The notes below the pieces were generated by a model. It had not been told where the DNA came from, did no database searches, and saw only the letters and a list, made by a program, of their open reading frames with translations. A program made the position numbers and the translations under genes. From positions 1-64,000 of the forward strand of contig NZ_JAQUVF010000007.1 of assembly GCF_028693505.1 (NCBI RefSeq): a stretch of 64,000 bases of DNA, read 5' to 3'. Shown here one piece after another: positions 15,333-24,449 of this stretch. This stretch comes from Oscillibacter sp. (GTDB lineage: Bacteria > Bacillota > Clostridia > Oscillospirales > Oscillospiraceae). Within the stretch, counting starts at the first letter, position 1. Each line of letters starts with the position of its first letter.

Positions 15333-16106
15333 TTATCGGATGTCCACCCGCTCCACGGCGGTGCAAAGTCCTGTGGCGCTGTCCAGCGTAAAGATCGCGC
15401 CCTGCAATTTACACGGGCCCTCCGCGCTGCGAAAGCGTCCCGGCAGGCCGCCCAGAAACCCCTCCACCGACTGCCGGGGGTCCACGCCCAGCACGGACTC
15501 CACCGGGCCGGTCATGCCAAGGTCCGTGAGATAGCCGGTCCCGGCGGCGCACACCCGCTCGTCGGCGGTGGGCACGTGGGTATGGGTCCCCCACAGGGCG
15601 GACACCCGCCCATCCAGATAATAGCTCATGGCCAGCTTTTCACTGGTGGCCTCGGCGTGAAAATCCACCAGCGTAAAATCCGCCTCTCCCCGGGAGAGCA
15701 GCGCGTCCGCCGTGGTAAAGGGGTTGTCCGCGCCCCAGCTGAGATCGCACCGTCCGATGAGATTCATCACCCGCACCCGGACGCCCCCCAGATCGAAGAT
15801 CTCGCAGCCGTGGCCCGGCGCCCTGCCAGTAAAGTTGGCGGGCCGCAGCAGCCACGCCGTATCCTCCAGAAAGTCCGCGATTTGACTCTTGCCGAAGGCA
15901 TGGTTTCCCAGCGTCACCGCGTCGGCCCCGGCGTCGCGGATGCGCTCCGCCTGCTCCCGGGAAAGTCCCACGCCGGAGGCGTTTTCGCCGTTTACCACCG
16001 TAAAGGCGATGTTCTTCAGCTTTTGCAGCGGACGCAGCGTCCGCTCCAGATGCCGCAGCCCCGGCTCTCCCACCACATCTCCCACTGCCAGCACATGATA
16101 CACCAT
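15333..16106 (-). CDS. YmdB-family metallophosphoesterase (TIGR00282-type)
   Basis: A 257-residue metal-dependent phosphodiesterase. It shows the YmdB pattern: AVGDVVGEPG at the N-terminus, FTVVNGENASGVGLS, TLGNHAFGK, VDFHAEATSEK and ALWGTHTHVPTADE. Members hydrolyse cyclic nucleotides and influence RNA turnover and biofilm formation in Bacillus; this comes from family knowledge. The usual TLGNHTWD is TLGNHAFG here, a modest change next to a metal ligand His. It is the first gene of the five-gene operon. Confidence 0.88.
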   Translation of the reverse strand: MVYHVLAVGDVVGEPGLRHLERTLRPLQKLKNIAFTVVNGENASGVGLSREQAERIRDAGADAVTLGNHAFGKSQIADFLEDTAWLLRPANFTGRAPGHGCEIFDLGGVRVRVMNLIGRCDLSWGADNPFTTADALLSRGEADFTLVDFHAEATSEKLAMSYYLDGRVSALWGTHTHVPTADERVCAAGTGYLTDLGMTGPVESVLGVDPRQSVEGFLGGLPGRFRSAEGPCKLQGAIFTLDSATGLCTAVERVDIR

Positions 16107-16268
16107 ACCCGTTCCTCCTTCTGCTTCTAGGGTAGTAGTATACCAAATTTCCGTGTCTTTGCAAAGAATCTGACGAAATTTCCCAAAGGCGGTTGCATCC
16201 CCATTATTTCTTGCTTATACTAAGGGTAGTTGTAATAAGAACATCTGATTGCAGGAGGTCGCGTTTTC

Positions 16269-17156
16269 ATGGCAGTAAAGCTGGAATTGTACCGCGTTTT
16301 CAAGGAGGTTGCCGAAACCGGCAACATCTCCGTTGCGGCAAAAAATCTGTATATTTCCCAATCGGCGGTGAGCCAGTCGGTCAAGCAGCTGGAAAACGCC
16401 CTGCAAGCCCGCCTGTTTGCCCGCAGCCCCCGGGGCGTCACGCTTACCGGGGAGGGGCAGATGCTCTATCAGTACGTCCGCAGCGCCCTCGGGCTGATCG
16501 CCACGGGAGAGGACAAGCTCTCTCAGGCCCAGCAGCTGCTGCTGGGCACGCTGGTCATCGGCGCCAGCGACACCGTCACCAGCTTTTTTCTCACCCAGTA
16601 TCTGGACGCCTTTCACCGCCAGCACCCCGGCATTCGGCTGAAAATCGTCAGCGGCCGCAGCGCCAAGGTTTTGAGTATGCTCCGCTCCGGCGCAGTGGAT
16701 ATCGCCTTTGCCTCTTCCCCTTCCGACAGCAATCTCATGAGCTGGTCCTGCTTTTCCACCCACTCCGTCTTTGTATCCGGCAGCGACTACCGCTGCGATT
16801 TCGACCACGTATACACCCGGGAGGAGATTGCCGCCTTCCCCCTGATCCTGTTGGAGCGCAAGGCCAGCAGCCGCGTCTTTTTGGATCAGGAATTTTTGAA
16901 GTACGGGGTTTCCCTCTCGCCGGAAATCGAGCTTTCCTCCCGAAGCCTGCTGGTGTCCCTTGCGCGCATCGGCCTTGGCGTGGCGGGCGTGACGCTGGAA
17001 TTTGTACAGCGGGCGCTGGATGCCGGGGACATCCGGGTGCTCAAGACCGACTTTGAAATTCCGGCGCGCAGCGTGGATATGTGCACGCTGCGGGATGTGA
17101 CGCCCACCGCCGCGGCGGCCGCCTTCATGGAAATGGTACGTCAGGGTACCCGGTGA
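16269..17156 (+). CDS. LysR-family transcriptional regulator
   Basis: A 295-residue regulator with an N-terminal winged helix-turn-helix (KLELYRVFKEVAETGNIS...LYISQSAVSQSVKQLENAL) and a periplasmic-binding-like effector domain (LLGTLVIGASDTVTSFFL onward). GCAGGAGG lies upstream of the ATG. The TRIC-family gene follows after 9 bases in the same direction, so both are probably co-transcribed and the regulator may control it. The effector is unknown. Confidence 0.9.
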   Translation: MAVKLELYRVFKEVAETGNISVAAKNLYISQSAVSQSVKQLENALQARLFARSPRGVTLTGEGQMLYQYVRSALGLIATGEDKLSQAQQLLLGTLVIGASDTVTSFFLTQYLDAFHRQHPGIRLKIVSGRSAKVLSMLRSGAVDIAFASSPSDSNLMSWSCFSTHSVFVSGSDYRCDFDHVYTREEIAAFPLILLERKASSRVFLDQEFLKYGVSLSPEIELSSRSLLVSLARIGLGVAGVTLEFVQRALDAGDIRVLKTDFEIPARSVDMCTLRDVTPTAAAAAFMEMVRQGTR

Positions 17157-17165
17157 CGCGGCGCC

Positions 17166-17795
17166 ATGGAACTGTTCTTTCTGTTGCTGGAGCTTTCCGG
17201 CACGCTGGCCTTTGCCGCCTCCGGCGCCATGACCGGTCTGCGAAAAAACATGGATGTGTTCGGCGTGTGTATTCTGGGGCTTACCACCGCGGTGGGCGGC
17301 GGCGTTTTACGGGACGTGATTTTGGGCAACACGCCGCCCGCCACCTTTCAAAACCCCATCTACGCCGCTGTGGCGATTTTCACCTCGCTGGTGTTGTTTT
17401 TGCCCAGGGTCCGCCGTCTGCTGATGTGGAACCCGGTTTTTTTCGACAAGGTCCTTTTCTGGATGGACACGGCGGGTCTTGGAATTTTTACCGTTGCCGG
17501 CATCCGCGTGGCCTATGCCCACGCCGTCCGCCCCACCTTGTTTCTGCTGATTTTCGTGGGGGTCGTCACCGGCGTGGGCGGTGGGCTTTTGCGGGACGTG
17601 ATGTCCGGGGACACCCCCTATATCTTCGTCAAGCACGTTTACGCCTCCGCGTCTCTTGCGGGCGCGTTGGTATGCGGCGCGCTGTGGCGCATGGCCGGGG
17701 AACTCCCCGCCATGCTGACGGGCGCGGGCACGGTGATGCTGATTCGCTGTCTCTCCGCCCATTTCCGCTGGAACCTGCCCCGAGCCCACGACTAA
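17166..17795 (+). CDS. TRIC / YicG (UPF0126) family membrane protein
   Basis: A 209-residue membrane protein built from two similar halves of three helices each. The duplicated signature is plain: GLTTAVGGGVLRDVILGNTPP and GVVTGVGGGLLRDVMSGDTPY. Relatives form trimeric cation channels, and some (YicG) are reported as glycine transporters. The substrate here cannot be told from sequence. It directly follows the LysR gene and is closed by a strong terminator. Confidence 0.88.
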   Translation: MELFFLLLELSGTLAFAASGAMTGLRKNMDVFGVCILGLTTAVGGGVLRDVILGNTPPATFQNPIYAAVAIFTSLVLFLPRVRRLLMWNPVFFDKVLFWMDTAGLGIFTVAGIRVAYAHAVRPTLFLLIFVGVVTGVGGGLLRDVMSGDTPYIFVKHVYASASLAGALVCGALWRMAGELPAMLTGAGTVMLIRCLSAHFRWNLPRAHD

Positions 17796-17825
17796 AAAAG
17801 GGGGCGGCGTCGGCCCCCTTTAAAA
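17793..17825 (+). terminator. intrinsic terminator after the TRIC gene
   Basis: GGGGGC..GGC / GCC..GCCCCC stem with A6 before and TTTAAAA after, overlapping the stop codon region. Confidence 0.8.
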
Positions 17826-17836
17826 GGATGTTTTCA

Positions 17837-17877
17837 GGGTATCACCGTTGAGAAAACAGTGATACCCTTTTGTGTGA
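17837..17877 (+). terminator. second hairpin after the TRIC terminator
   Basis: GGGTATCAC and GTGATACCC pair across 13 bases and are followed by TTTTGTGTG. It may be a backup terminator. The next ~190 bases up to 18064 show nothing I can identify. Confidence 0.5.
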
Positions 17878-18064
17878 AGTTCATTCGCTGCGCCTTGGGG
17901 GGAGACGGACCAAACAAATACAAACAATCTACTGCGCCGTCTCCCTTATCAAGCGAGAAATGACTGCGGCAAGGGAACATCTTGCCGGGCGTGCCAAAAA
18001 TTCTCAAGACAAAAGGCGGCAGCCACGAAAACACATCAGGATGGCTGCCTTTCACTGTCCTTTT

Positions 18065-18379
18065 TCAAAGGTCGTCGATCTGCATTTTGTCCAGCTCGCT
18101 GCGCTTGCGGCGCTTTTCCCGGCAGGAGAAGTAGATGGCAAGCAAAATCACCGTTGGGATGTTCCCCAGTCCAAAGGCCCCCAGCAGCGCGCCCCACGGA
18201 AACGTCTCGCCCACCCGCCCCACATTGCACGCCATTGCCGCCGCGTATAAAAATGTCACCCCGGGCAGCAGTAGTCCCGGCCAGCGTTTTTCCCGCCGGG
18301 AGAGAAAAATTTGCAGCGCCGTGCCGCCCACCACAAATACCAGCAGCACCACCCACATCACGATCGTTGCTATCAGCAT
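18065..18379 (-). CDS. small membrane protein downstream of a DUF2089 regulator
   Basis: A 104-residue protein with three predicted hydrophobic helices (MLIATIVMWVVLLVFVVGG, WPGLLLPGVTFLYAAAMA, IPTVILLAIYF) and a basic, Lys/Arg-rich C-terminal tail. It starts one base after the stop of the DUF2089 gene, a standard pairing in Clostridia, where the membrane protein is presumably regulated by or partners the DUF2089 protein. The function is unknown. Confidence 0.7.
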   Translation of the reverse strand: MLIATIVMWVVLLVFVVGGTALQIFLSRREKRWPGLLLPGVTFLYAAAMACNVGRVGETFPWGALLGAFGLGNIPTVILLAIYFSCREKRRKRSELDKMQIDDL

Positions 18380-18380
18380 G

Positions 18381-18674
18381 TCACTCCGCCTCCCTTGTTT
18401 TTCGATACGCGGAAATCAAAATTTTAGCCGTGTCGAAATCCAGCCGGTCGTCCACCGCCAGCCGCTTCACCAGCGACACGTAGGGGTCCGCCTCGGCGGA
18501 CTCCGTCAATTGAATTTTCTGGATCAGCCGGTCCAGCCGCAGCCGCACCGTGGGGTAGCTGACGCCGTACACCGCCGCCACCTCTTTCAAGGACCCGGAG
18601 GAGAGAATGAACTTTTTGATGAACGTCAAATCCTCTTCTTCCAGCGCCGCCATCCATGTTGGACTCGCTGCCAT
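18381..18674 (-). CDS. DUF2089 family helix-turn-helix protein
   Basis: A 97-residue protein: LTFIKKFILSSGSLKEVAAVYGVSYPTVRLRLDRLIQKI is the helix-turn-helix of the DUF2089 family. The zinc-ribbon N-terminus of longer relatives is absent, so this is the short form. It has its own AT-rich promoter (18700-18728) and precedes the small membrane protein gene. A regulatory role is inferred. Confidence 0.78.
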   Translation of the reverse strand: MAASPTWMAALEEEDLTFIKKFILSSGSLKEVAAVYGVSYPTVRLRLDRLIQKIQLTESAEADPYVSLVKRLAVDDRLDFDTAKILISAYRKTREAE

Positions 18675-18699
18675 CCCCTCACGCCCCTTTCATAATATT

Positions 18700-18728
18700 A
18701 ATATAATACTTAATTTTATCAAAGTCAA
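18700..18728 (-). promoter_or_regulatory. promoter of the DUF2089 operon
   Basis: TTGACT, 17 bases, TATATT on the minus strand, 26 bases before the ATG, within a conspicuously AT-rich stretch. Confidence 0.75.
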
Positions 18729-18752
18729 TATAAAATATTTTTAATACAAAGT

Positions 18753-18782
18753 AAAAGTCTCCCGGTTTCCCGGGAGACTTTT
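18753..18782 (-). terminator. terminator of ychF
   Basis: AAAAGTCTCCCGG pairs with CCGGGAGACTTTT around TTTC, 29 bases past the ychF stop on the minus strand. Confidence 0.8.
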
Positions 18783-18810
18783 CGGCTCAGTTTGGCACCG
18801 CGCCCATGAC

Positions 18811-19902
18811 TCAGACGTTGAAGCGGAAGTAGATCATGTCGCCGTCCTGCACCACGTACTCCTTGCCCTCGCTGCGAAGGAGGCCCTTTTCCTTGGCGGT
18901 GTTGACGCTGCCGCACTGGAGCATGTCGGTGTAGGCGATGACCTCCGCGCGGATGAAGCCGCGCTCGATATCGGAGTGGATCTTTCCGGCGGCCTGGGGG
19001 GCCTTTGTGCCCTTTTTGATGGTCCACGCACGGCACTCGTCCTTGCCGTAGGTCAAAAAGGAGATCAGGCCCAGCAGTGTATAGGAGCATTTGATGAGCC
19101 GGTTCAGCCCAGACTCCTCCACGCCCAGCTCTTCCAGGAACATCTGCTTTTCCTCGCCCTCCAGCTCGGCAATGTCCTGCTCCATCTTGGCGCAGATGGG
19201 CAGCACCTGACTGCCCTCTCCGGCGGCAATGTCGCACACCTGCTTGTAATACGGATTGCCGTCCAGATGGATGAAGCCGTCCTCGTCGGTGTTGGCGGCG
19301 TAAATGACGGGCTTGAGGGTCAGAAGCTCGCTGGTGCGCAGCAGCGCGGCGTCGTCCTCGTCGTAGGGGAAGGTCCGCGCCAGCTTTCCGCCGTCCAGAT
19401 GCTGCTGGAGCGCCGTGAACAGCTCCACCTCGTGGGCATACTTCTTGTCGCCCTTCATAGCCTTGCTGGCCTTGTCCACCCGACGCTGGACCATCTCCAG
19501 ATCCGCCATCACCAGCTCCATGTTGATGATCTCAATATCCCGGGCGGGGTCGGTGTCCCCCTCCACATGGATGACGTTTTCATCGTCGAAGCAGCGGACC
19601 ACGTGCACAATGGCGTCGGTCTCCCGGATGTTTGCAAGGAACTTGTTGCCAAGCCCCTCGCCCTTGCTGGCACCCTTCACCAAACCGGCAATATCCACAA
19701 ATTCAATGACTGCCGGCGTTTTCTTGTCCGGCTCGTACAGCTCCGCCAGCTTGTCCAGCCGCTCGTCCGGTACCGCCACCATCCCCACGTTGGGGTCGAT
19801 GGTGCAGAAGGGATAGTTGGCGCTCTCCGCGCCCGCGTTAGTAATTGCGTTAAACAGGGTCGATTTTCCCACATTGGGAAGCCCTACTATACCTAATTTC
19901 AT
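18811..19902 (-). CDS. ychF: YchF/OLA1-type redox-regulated ATPase
   Basis: A 363-residue Obg-family P-loop protein that hydrolyses ATP rather than GTP and associates with ribosomes. It shows [14 protein letters not shown] (P-loop), the switch motif [24 protein letters not shown]-type specificity in YAANTDED, and the C-terminal TGS domain ending [16 protein letters not shown]. Length is typical. AAGGAG precedes the ATG at 19902. It is a single-gene transcription unit with its own promoter and terminator. Confidence 0.96.
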   Translation of the reverse strand: MKLGIVGLPNVGKSTLFNAITNAGAESANYPFCTIDPNVGMVAVPDERLDKLAELYEPDKKTPAVIEFVDIAGLVKGASKGEGLGNKFLANIRETDAIVHVVRCFDDENVIHVEGDTDPARDIEIINMELVMADLEMVQRRVDKASKAMKGDKKYAHEVELFTALQQHLDGGKLARTFPYDEDDAALLRTSELLTLKPVIYAANTDEDGFIHLDGNPYYKQVCDIAAGEGSQVLPICAKMEQDIAELEGEEKQMFLEELGVEESGLNRLIKCSYTLLGLISFLTYGKDECRAWTIKKGTKAPQAAGKIHSDIERGFIRAEVIAYTDMLQCGSVNTAKEKGLLRSEGKEYVVQDGDMIYFRFNV

Positions 19903-20266
19903 ATATCTCTACATCTCCTTATTTTTCAGGGGTTTGCGGCGTATGTGGGGCGATGTGTGCCCGCGCAAAAGCGCTTGCGCAGCATTGACCGTCCCTTCTT
20001 TGGCAAATCCCTTTGCCGCATTCTTTCCCCTTCAGATTTTTGCTGATTTATGGAACCGCTTTCCCGCCACGGGAAAAAGAGCCCATGCAATATAGTTGTA
20101 TTTTAGCACAATGCCTTTTATTTCTCAATAGCCCCGCTTCAGATAACCGGCTTCTTCCTGACAAGCGCCGCAAGCGCCTTGCGTTTCACCCATTTTTCCA
20201 CCGGCGCAGCGGACAGGCGGGCACTTGGGCGCCCGCAGCACGCCATTCATTTTGTTGATTTTGTTT
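19903..20266. other. 364-bp intergenic region upstream of ychF
   Basis: No gene is visible. It holds the ychF promoter (20100-20128) and the 3' side of the MATE gene ending at 20267. I see no convincing terminator for the MATE gene. Confidence 0.6.
20100..20128 (-). promoter_or_regulatory. probable ychF promoter
   Basis: TTGAGA, 17 bases, TAAAAT on the minus strand. The implied leader is about 190 bases. Confidence 0.55.
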
Positions 20267-21598
20267 CTAAGCATACTCATATTTTTTGCGATATTTTACA
20301 AATAAGAATGCTGTCACAATCACTGTCAAGCCCTCTGCCACAGCAATGGCAAGCCAGATGCCGTTCATCCCAAGCACCATGGGCAGGATCAAAATTGCCG
20401 CCACCTGAATCACCAGCGTCCGCAGGAAGGAAATCAGCGCGGATACCGGCCCGTTGTTGAGGGCCGTAAAGAACGCTGAGCCAAAAATATTAAAGCCGCA
20501 CAGCAGGAAAGACAGTGCGTAAAGGCGCATTCCCGTGGCCGTCATGGCGAGAAGCTCCGCGTCATAGCCCACGAACAGCCTGGCCAGCGGCGTTGCCAGC
20601 AAAATGCCTGATACCGTCATGATAATCGCTGTAACTGCGGTAATGATGAGGCTTTTACGGAACAGATTTTTTAGCTCGGCTATATTTTGCGCGCCGTAAT
20701 GATACCCAATGATGGGCGCGCTGCCGATGGCGTAGCCGAAGAAAAAGCCCATGAAAACAAAGTTCACATACATGATGACTCCGTAGGCTGCCACGCCGTT
20801 TTCCGCCGCAATGCGAATGAGTTGGAAGTTGTAAAGCATACCGACCACCGAAGTAGAAAGGTTCGTCAGCATTTCTGAGGAACCATTTAGGCAGGCTTGT
20901 CCCAGCGCATGAAAGTCCGGCTTTGCTTTTACCAAACACAGCAGGCTGGTGTTTTTCCGGCTGAAATAAAGGAGCGGCACAAGACCGCCAGCCGTTTGAC
21001 TGATGATCGTGGCCAGCGCGGCTCCGAATACTCCCATTTTAAAGAGATAGATCAAGAGAAAATCAAGCACAATATTGGTAAGCCCTGCGATCACAGAAAT
21101 CCCAAGCCCCATTTTGGGTTTTTCGGCCGTCACCAAAAAACTTTGAAAGCTGTTTTGTAGCATAAAAAAGGTGTTGCCAACGATCAGAGTTCTGCCATAC
21201 AGTACGCAGTCATCAATGATGGCGGCGTTGGCGCCCAGCGCGGCTGCAATGGGGCGCATAAAAGCAAAACCGAGAGCAGACAGGAGGATACCCATGACAA
21301 CAACGGCCTCAATGAGCATGGTAAAATATTCGTTGGCTTTTTGGCGCTTCCCTTCGCCAAGGGTTTTTGCGATGAGGGCGCTGCCCCCCGTCCCAATCAT
21401 AAAGCCGAAAGAGCCCAGCGCCATCAGCACCGGCATAATAAGATTGACGGCGGCAAACGCATTTTTCCCCACAATATTTGATACAAAGAATCCGTCCACA
21501 ATGCTGTAAACGGAGGTCACAATCATCATGATGATTGTCGGCAGCACAAAGCGTAACAGCCGCCTAAAACCAAAATGATCCGATAAACTGATTGACAT
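20267..21598 (-). CDS. MATE family efflux transporter
   Basis: A 443-residue, twelve-helix multidrug/toxic-compound exporter. N-terminal landmarks are LPTIIMMIVTSVYSIVDGFFVSNIVG and LGSFGFMIGTGGSALIAKTLGEG; the second half repeats the fold (FFFGYAIGSAPIIGYHYGA). AAGGAG precedes the ATG. It follows the MarR gene after 161 bases containing a hairpin and is almost certainly the pump controlled by that repressor. Confidence 0.92.
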   Translation of the reverse strand: MSISLSDHFGFRRLLRFVLPTIIMMIVTSVYSIVDGFFVSNIVGKNAFAAVNLIMPVLMALGSFGFMIGTGGSALIAKTLGEGKRQKANEYFTMLIEAVVVMGILLSALGFAFMRPIAAALGANAAIIDDCVLYGRTLIVGNTFFMLQNSFQSFLVTAEKPKMGLGISVIAGLTNIVLDFLLIYLFKMGVFGAALATIISQTAGGLVPLLYFSRKNTSLLCLVKAKPDFHALGQACLNGSSEMLTNLSTSVVGMLYNFQLIRIAAENGVAAYGVIMYVNFVFMGFFFGYAIGSAPIIGYHYGAQNIAELKNLFRKSLIITAVTAIIMTVSGILLATPLARLFVGYDAELLAMTATGMRLYALSFLLCGFNIFGSAFFTALNNGPVSALISFLRTLVIQVAAILILPMVLGMNGIWLAIAVAEGLTVIVTAFLFVKYRKKYEYA

Positions 21599-21716
21599 TA
21601 TTTTTTCTCCTTAAAAATAGCACTCTGCCGGCCGCGCCACAGGCAGTATTCGATATTTCCAAACCCGCGGTCAACGGTGATCTTTCGATTTTTTATTTTC
21701 TTTCCGACATAAGAAT

Positions 21717-21748
21717 ACCCGGCTACTGGAATCAGTAACCGGGCGCAC
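21717..21748 (-). terminator. hairpin between marR and the MATE gene
   Basis: CCCGGTTACTG and CAGTAGCCGGG pair around ATTC on the minus strand. No long T run follows, so it may attenuate read-through from the MarR gene or stabilise its mRNA. Confidence 0.5.
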
Positions 21749-21759
21749 CCGACATCTTA

Positions 21760-22248
21760 TCAACACTGCGATTGCGACCGCAGGTTCTCCGATGACAGTT
21801 CTTTGTTATTCGTTTCAATTTCGTCCTTCAAATACGCGATTTGCTTTTGAAACAGTGAAAGATAGGTGTTGCGTTCTTCTTCACCAAAACGCAAAAATGC
21901 CGCTTCTTCAGCGTTGATCAGCGGCTCAATATGACTCTGGCAGAACGCTTTGCCCGCTTTTGTCAGCTGCACATTTTTTCGGTTGCCCGCCCCCGCCGCC
22001 GGCTTCAATGCCACATAGTCGTTCCGGGTGAGCTTGTTGATTGCGGAATTGATGGTTTGCTTCGGATAAAACCATGTATCACACAGCTCCTGCTGGGAGT
22101 GGGGATCATCAGAGCTGCAAAGGGCATACAAAATCCAAAATTCCGTAACTGAAATTCCTTTTTTTACAGCATAGGTGCGGTACAAATCATCCTGTTCTTT
22201 ATAAAGGCGGTTTAAAGCCGCGAGCTGTTCCTCTATGTTTTTCGACAT
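21760..22248 (-). CDS. MarR-family repressor
   Basis: A 162-residue winged-helix regulator. The DNA-binding segment is SQQELCDTWFYPKQTINSAINKLTRNDYV, followed by the wing (NRKNVQLTKAGKAF). It is the first gene of the unit with the MATE pump. Two identical 12-bp palindromes overlap its promoter, so autoregulation and drug-inducible control of the pump are expected. Confidence 0.88.
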   Translation of the reverse strand: MSKNIEEQLAALNRLYKEQDDLYRTYAVKKGISVTEFWILYALCSSDDPHSQQELCDTWFYPKQTINSAINKLTRNDYVALKPAAGAGNRKNVQLTKAGKAFCQSHIEPLINAEEAAFLRFGEEERNTYLSLFQKQIAYLKDEIETNNKELSSENLRSQSQC

Positions 22249-22270
22249 GGCGGCTCCTCTCCATTCAATG

Positions 22271-22282
22271 TCCGAATTCGGA
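22271..22282. promoter_or_regulatory. MarR operator 1 (TCCGAATTCGGA)
   Basis: A perfect 12-bp palindrome just downstream of the -10 box of the marR promoter. It is identical to operator 2, 27 bp away. Confidence 0.75.
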
Positions 22283-22289
22283 CTGATTT

Positions 22290-22318
22290 AGTATAAGTCC
22301 GAATTCGGATATTGTCAA
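22290..22318 (-). promoter_or_regulatory. promoter of the marR-MATE unit
   Basis: TTGACA, 17 bases, TATACT on the minus strand. The spacer contains operator 2, a layout that fits direct repression. Confidence 0.85.
22298..22309. promoter_or_regulatory. MarR operator 2 (TCCGAATTCGGA)
   Basis: A perfect 12-bp palindrome lying between the -35 and -10 boxes. Confidence 0.75.
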
Positions 22319-22592
22319 GTTTTTTGTGGGTTGCAACTTGCAGCTGTGCTTTGGTCAGGCGATGGGCACCGCAGCGCAGTCGGTCAGGTCATTCCGTTAA
22401 GAAGTCATTGCACTTCCCGGCAATTCTGGTACAATCATGAATATATGCATTGCTCAAAGTACAAAATGGCACAACGCGGGGCGTTTTTACCGGAACAATT
22501 ACACCAAAAACCAGCCGTGAAAGGCCAATCGGAAGGTCGTGCCGAGAGGTGCGCCGTCCGTTTCATCGTAAATAAAGCGAGGAGGATCTACA

Positions 22593-24263
22593 ATGGAAGG
22601 TAAAAGAATGATGCGGGTGCGCGTGGAGGGCGTCGAACGTGAGTACCCGTTCGGAACGAGCTATCAAACCATTGCCGCCGATTTTCAAAAATCCTGTCAG
22701 CAGGATATTCTGCTGGTCAATCGGGACGGGAAGCTTTGTGAACTGCACAAGACGCTGGATCGGGACTGCACGCTGAAACTGGTGACGGCACTGGATAAAC
22801 CGGGGATGCAGACCTACGAGCGCAGCGTGGTCTTTTTGATGCTGAAGGCTTTTTATGATGTGGTTGGAGCGGACAATGTTGAACGCATCTCGGTGGAATA
22901 CTCCATCAGCCACGCGCTCTTTATGCGGGCAACGGGGAATTTCGAGTTGAGCGAGGCGCTTTTGCATCAGGTCGAAGCGCGTATGAGCGCCCTTGCGGCG
23001 CAGGCAATCCCCATCCAAAAGCAGTCCATCGGCACAGAGGACGCGGTGGAGTTGTTTCGCCGCAAGAAGCTTGATGACAAGGCGCGGCTGCTCAGCTTCC
23101 GCATTGATTCTCACGTAAATGTCTATTCTCTGGACGGATTCACGGACTATTTCTATGGATATATGGTCCCCAACACCAAGTATCTGCGCTGCTTTGCGTT
23201 GCAGCCCTTTGAAAGCGGGATGATTTTGCGGCTGCCGGATCAGAAAAATCCCCGGCAGCTGGCCGCGTTTAATCCCTCCATGAAGGTGTTCCGGGCGCTG
23301 TATGACGCCACGGTGAAATCCGCCGCGCTGCATGTTTCCAACGTTGGAGAGATGAACGAGGTGGTTTCCAACGGAAATGCCACGCAGATGATCTTGGCCC
23401 ACGAGGCCATGATGGAAAAGAAGATTGGGGATATTGCCGAAGAAATCGCAAATCGCAAGGACATCCGTTTTGTGATGATTGCAGGCCCGTCCTCTTCCGG
23501 AAAGACAACGTTTTCTCACCGGCTATCCACGCAGCTGCTGGCCTGTGGTCTGCGCCCCCACTCCATTTCGACGGACAACTATTTCAAAAACCGCTCCGAA
23601 ACGCCCCGGGACCAGAATGGGCAGTACAATTTTGAAGGGCTGGGGGCAATGGATCTTCAGCAGTTTAACGCGGACATGGCACGGCTTTTGCAGGGCGAAA
23701 CGGTTGAAATGCCCCAGTTTAACTTTAAAAAGGGCGTTCGCGAGTACACAGGCGAGTATTTGCATCTGGATGCGCAGGATGTGTTGGTGATTGAGGGAAT
23801 CCATTGCCTGAACGATCAATTCGCATATGCGCTCCCGAAGGAAAGCCAGTATAAAATCTATATCAGCTGTCTCACAACGCTCAACATCGACGATCACAAC
23901 CGCATTCCGACGACGGACGCGCGGCTGCTGCGCAGAGTTGAACGGGACGCGCGCACCCGGGGGTATAGCGCCAGAGCCACCATTCAGATGTGGCCTTCGG
24001 TAAGAGCGGGGGAAGAGCACAATATTTTCCCGTTTCAGGACAGCGCGGATGTGATTTTCAACTCCGCCCTGATTTATGAAACGGCGCTCCTGAAGCCTTA
24101 CGTGGAGCCGCTGCTTTTTGGCGTTCCAAAGGATTGCGACGAATACATAGAGGCAAAACGCCTGCTGAAATTTTTGAATTACTTTATGCCCATTCCCGCG
24201 GACGACGTGCCAAAGACCTCGCTTCTGCGGGAATTTGTGGGCGGCGGCTGTTACAAAGCCTAA
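22593..24263 (+). CDS. uridine kinase-like nucleoside kinase with TGS/ThrRS-like N-terminus
   Basis: A 556-residue fusion. Residues 1-70 look like a TGS domain, about 80-210 like the second additional domain of threonyl-tRNA synthetase, and from about 290 a P-loop kinase (VMIAGPSSSGKTTFSHRL) with DNYFKNRSETP and VIEGIHCLN, as in uridine kinase/phosphoribulokinase proteins. This architecture is a known family in Clostridia, presumed to phosphorylate uridine/cytidine or another nucleoside. The HxxxH motif of the ThrRS editing domain is only partly present (HALFMRA), so editing is doubtful. GAGGAGG precedes the ATG. It is a stand-alone gene. Confidence 0.82.
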   Translation: MEGKRMMRVRVEGVEREYPFGTSYQTIAADFQKSCQQDILLVNRDGKLCELHKTLDRDCTLKLVTALDKPGMQTYERSVVFLMLKAFYDVVGADNVERISVEYSISHALFMRATGNFELSEALLHQVEARMSALAAQAIPIQKQSIGTEDAVELFRRKKLDDKARLLSFRIDSHVNVYSLDGFTDYFYGYMVPNTKYLRCFALQPFESGMILRLPDQKNPRQLAAFNPSMKVFRALYDATVKSAALHVSNVGEMNEVVSNGNATQMILAHEAMMEKKIGDIAEEIANRKDIRFVMIAGPSSSGKTTFSHRLSTQLLACGLRPHSISTDNYFKNRSETPRDQNGQYNFEGLGAMDLQQFNADMARLLQGETVEMPQFNFKKGVREYTGEYLHLDAQDVLVIEGIHCLNDQFAYALPKESQYKIYISCLTTLNIDDHNRIPTTDARLLRRVERDARTRGYSARATIQMWPSVRAGEEHNIFPFQDSADVIFNSALIYETALLKPYVEPLLFGVPKDCDEYIEAKRLLKFLNYFMPIPADDVPKTSLLREFVGGGCYKA

Positions 24264-24449
24264 AGGCCGAAACGCTCCCGCCGGAAATGCCCGGGAGCGG
24301 ACAGCAACATCTGCCTGCGGACTGATCCAGGCAATTCTGCTAAAGCATGAAAATTTTGTTTCACGCCTGCCATCCTTGATTCACACCTTTCAAAATCATC
24401 GCCCATGATAATTTCCGTCATCAAACAAATACTAGTCAGGGTGATGGAA

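Noticed and set aside
17826-18064. Possible 6S-like or other structured RNA between the TRIC and DUF2089 operons
   Set aside because: Only one hairpin behind the terminator is clear; no recognisable RNA family pattern or promoter supports a separate RNA gene.
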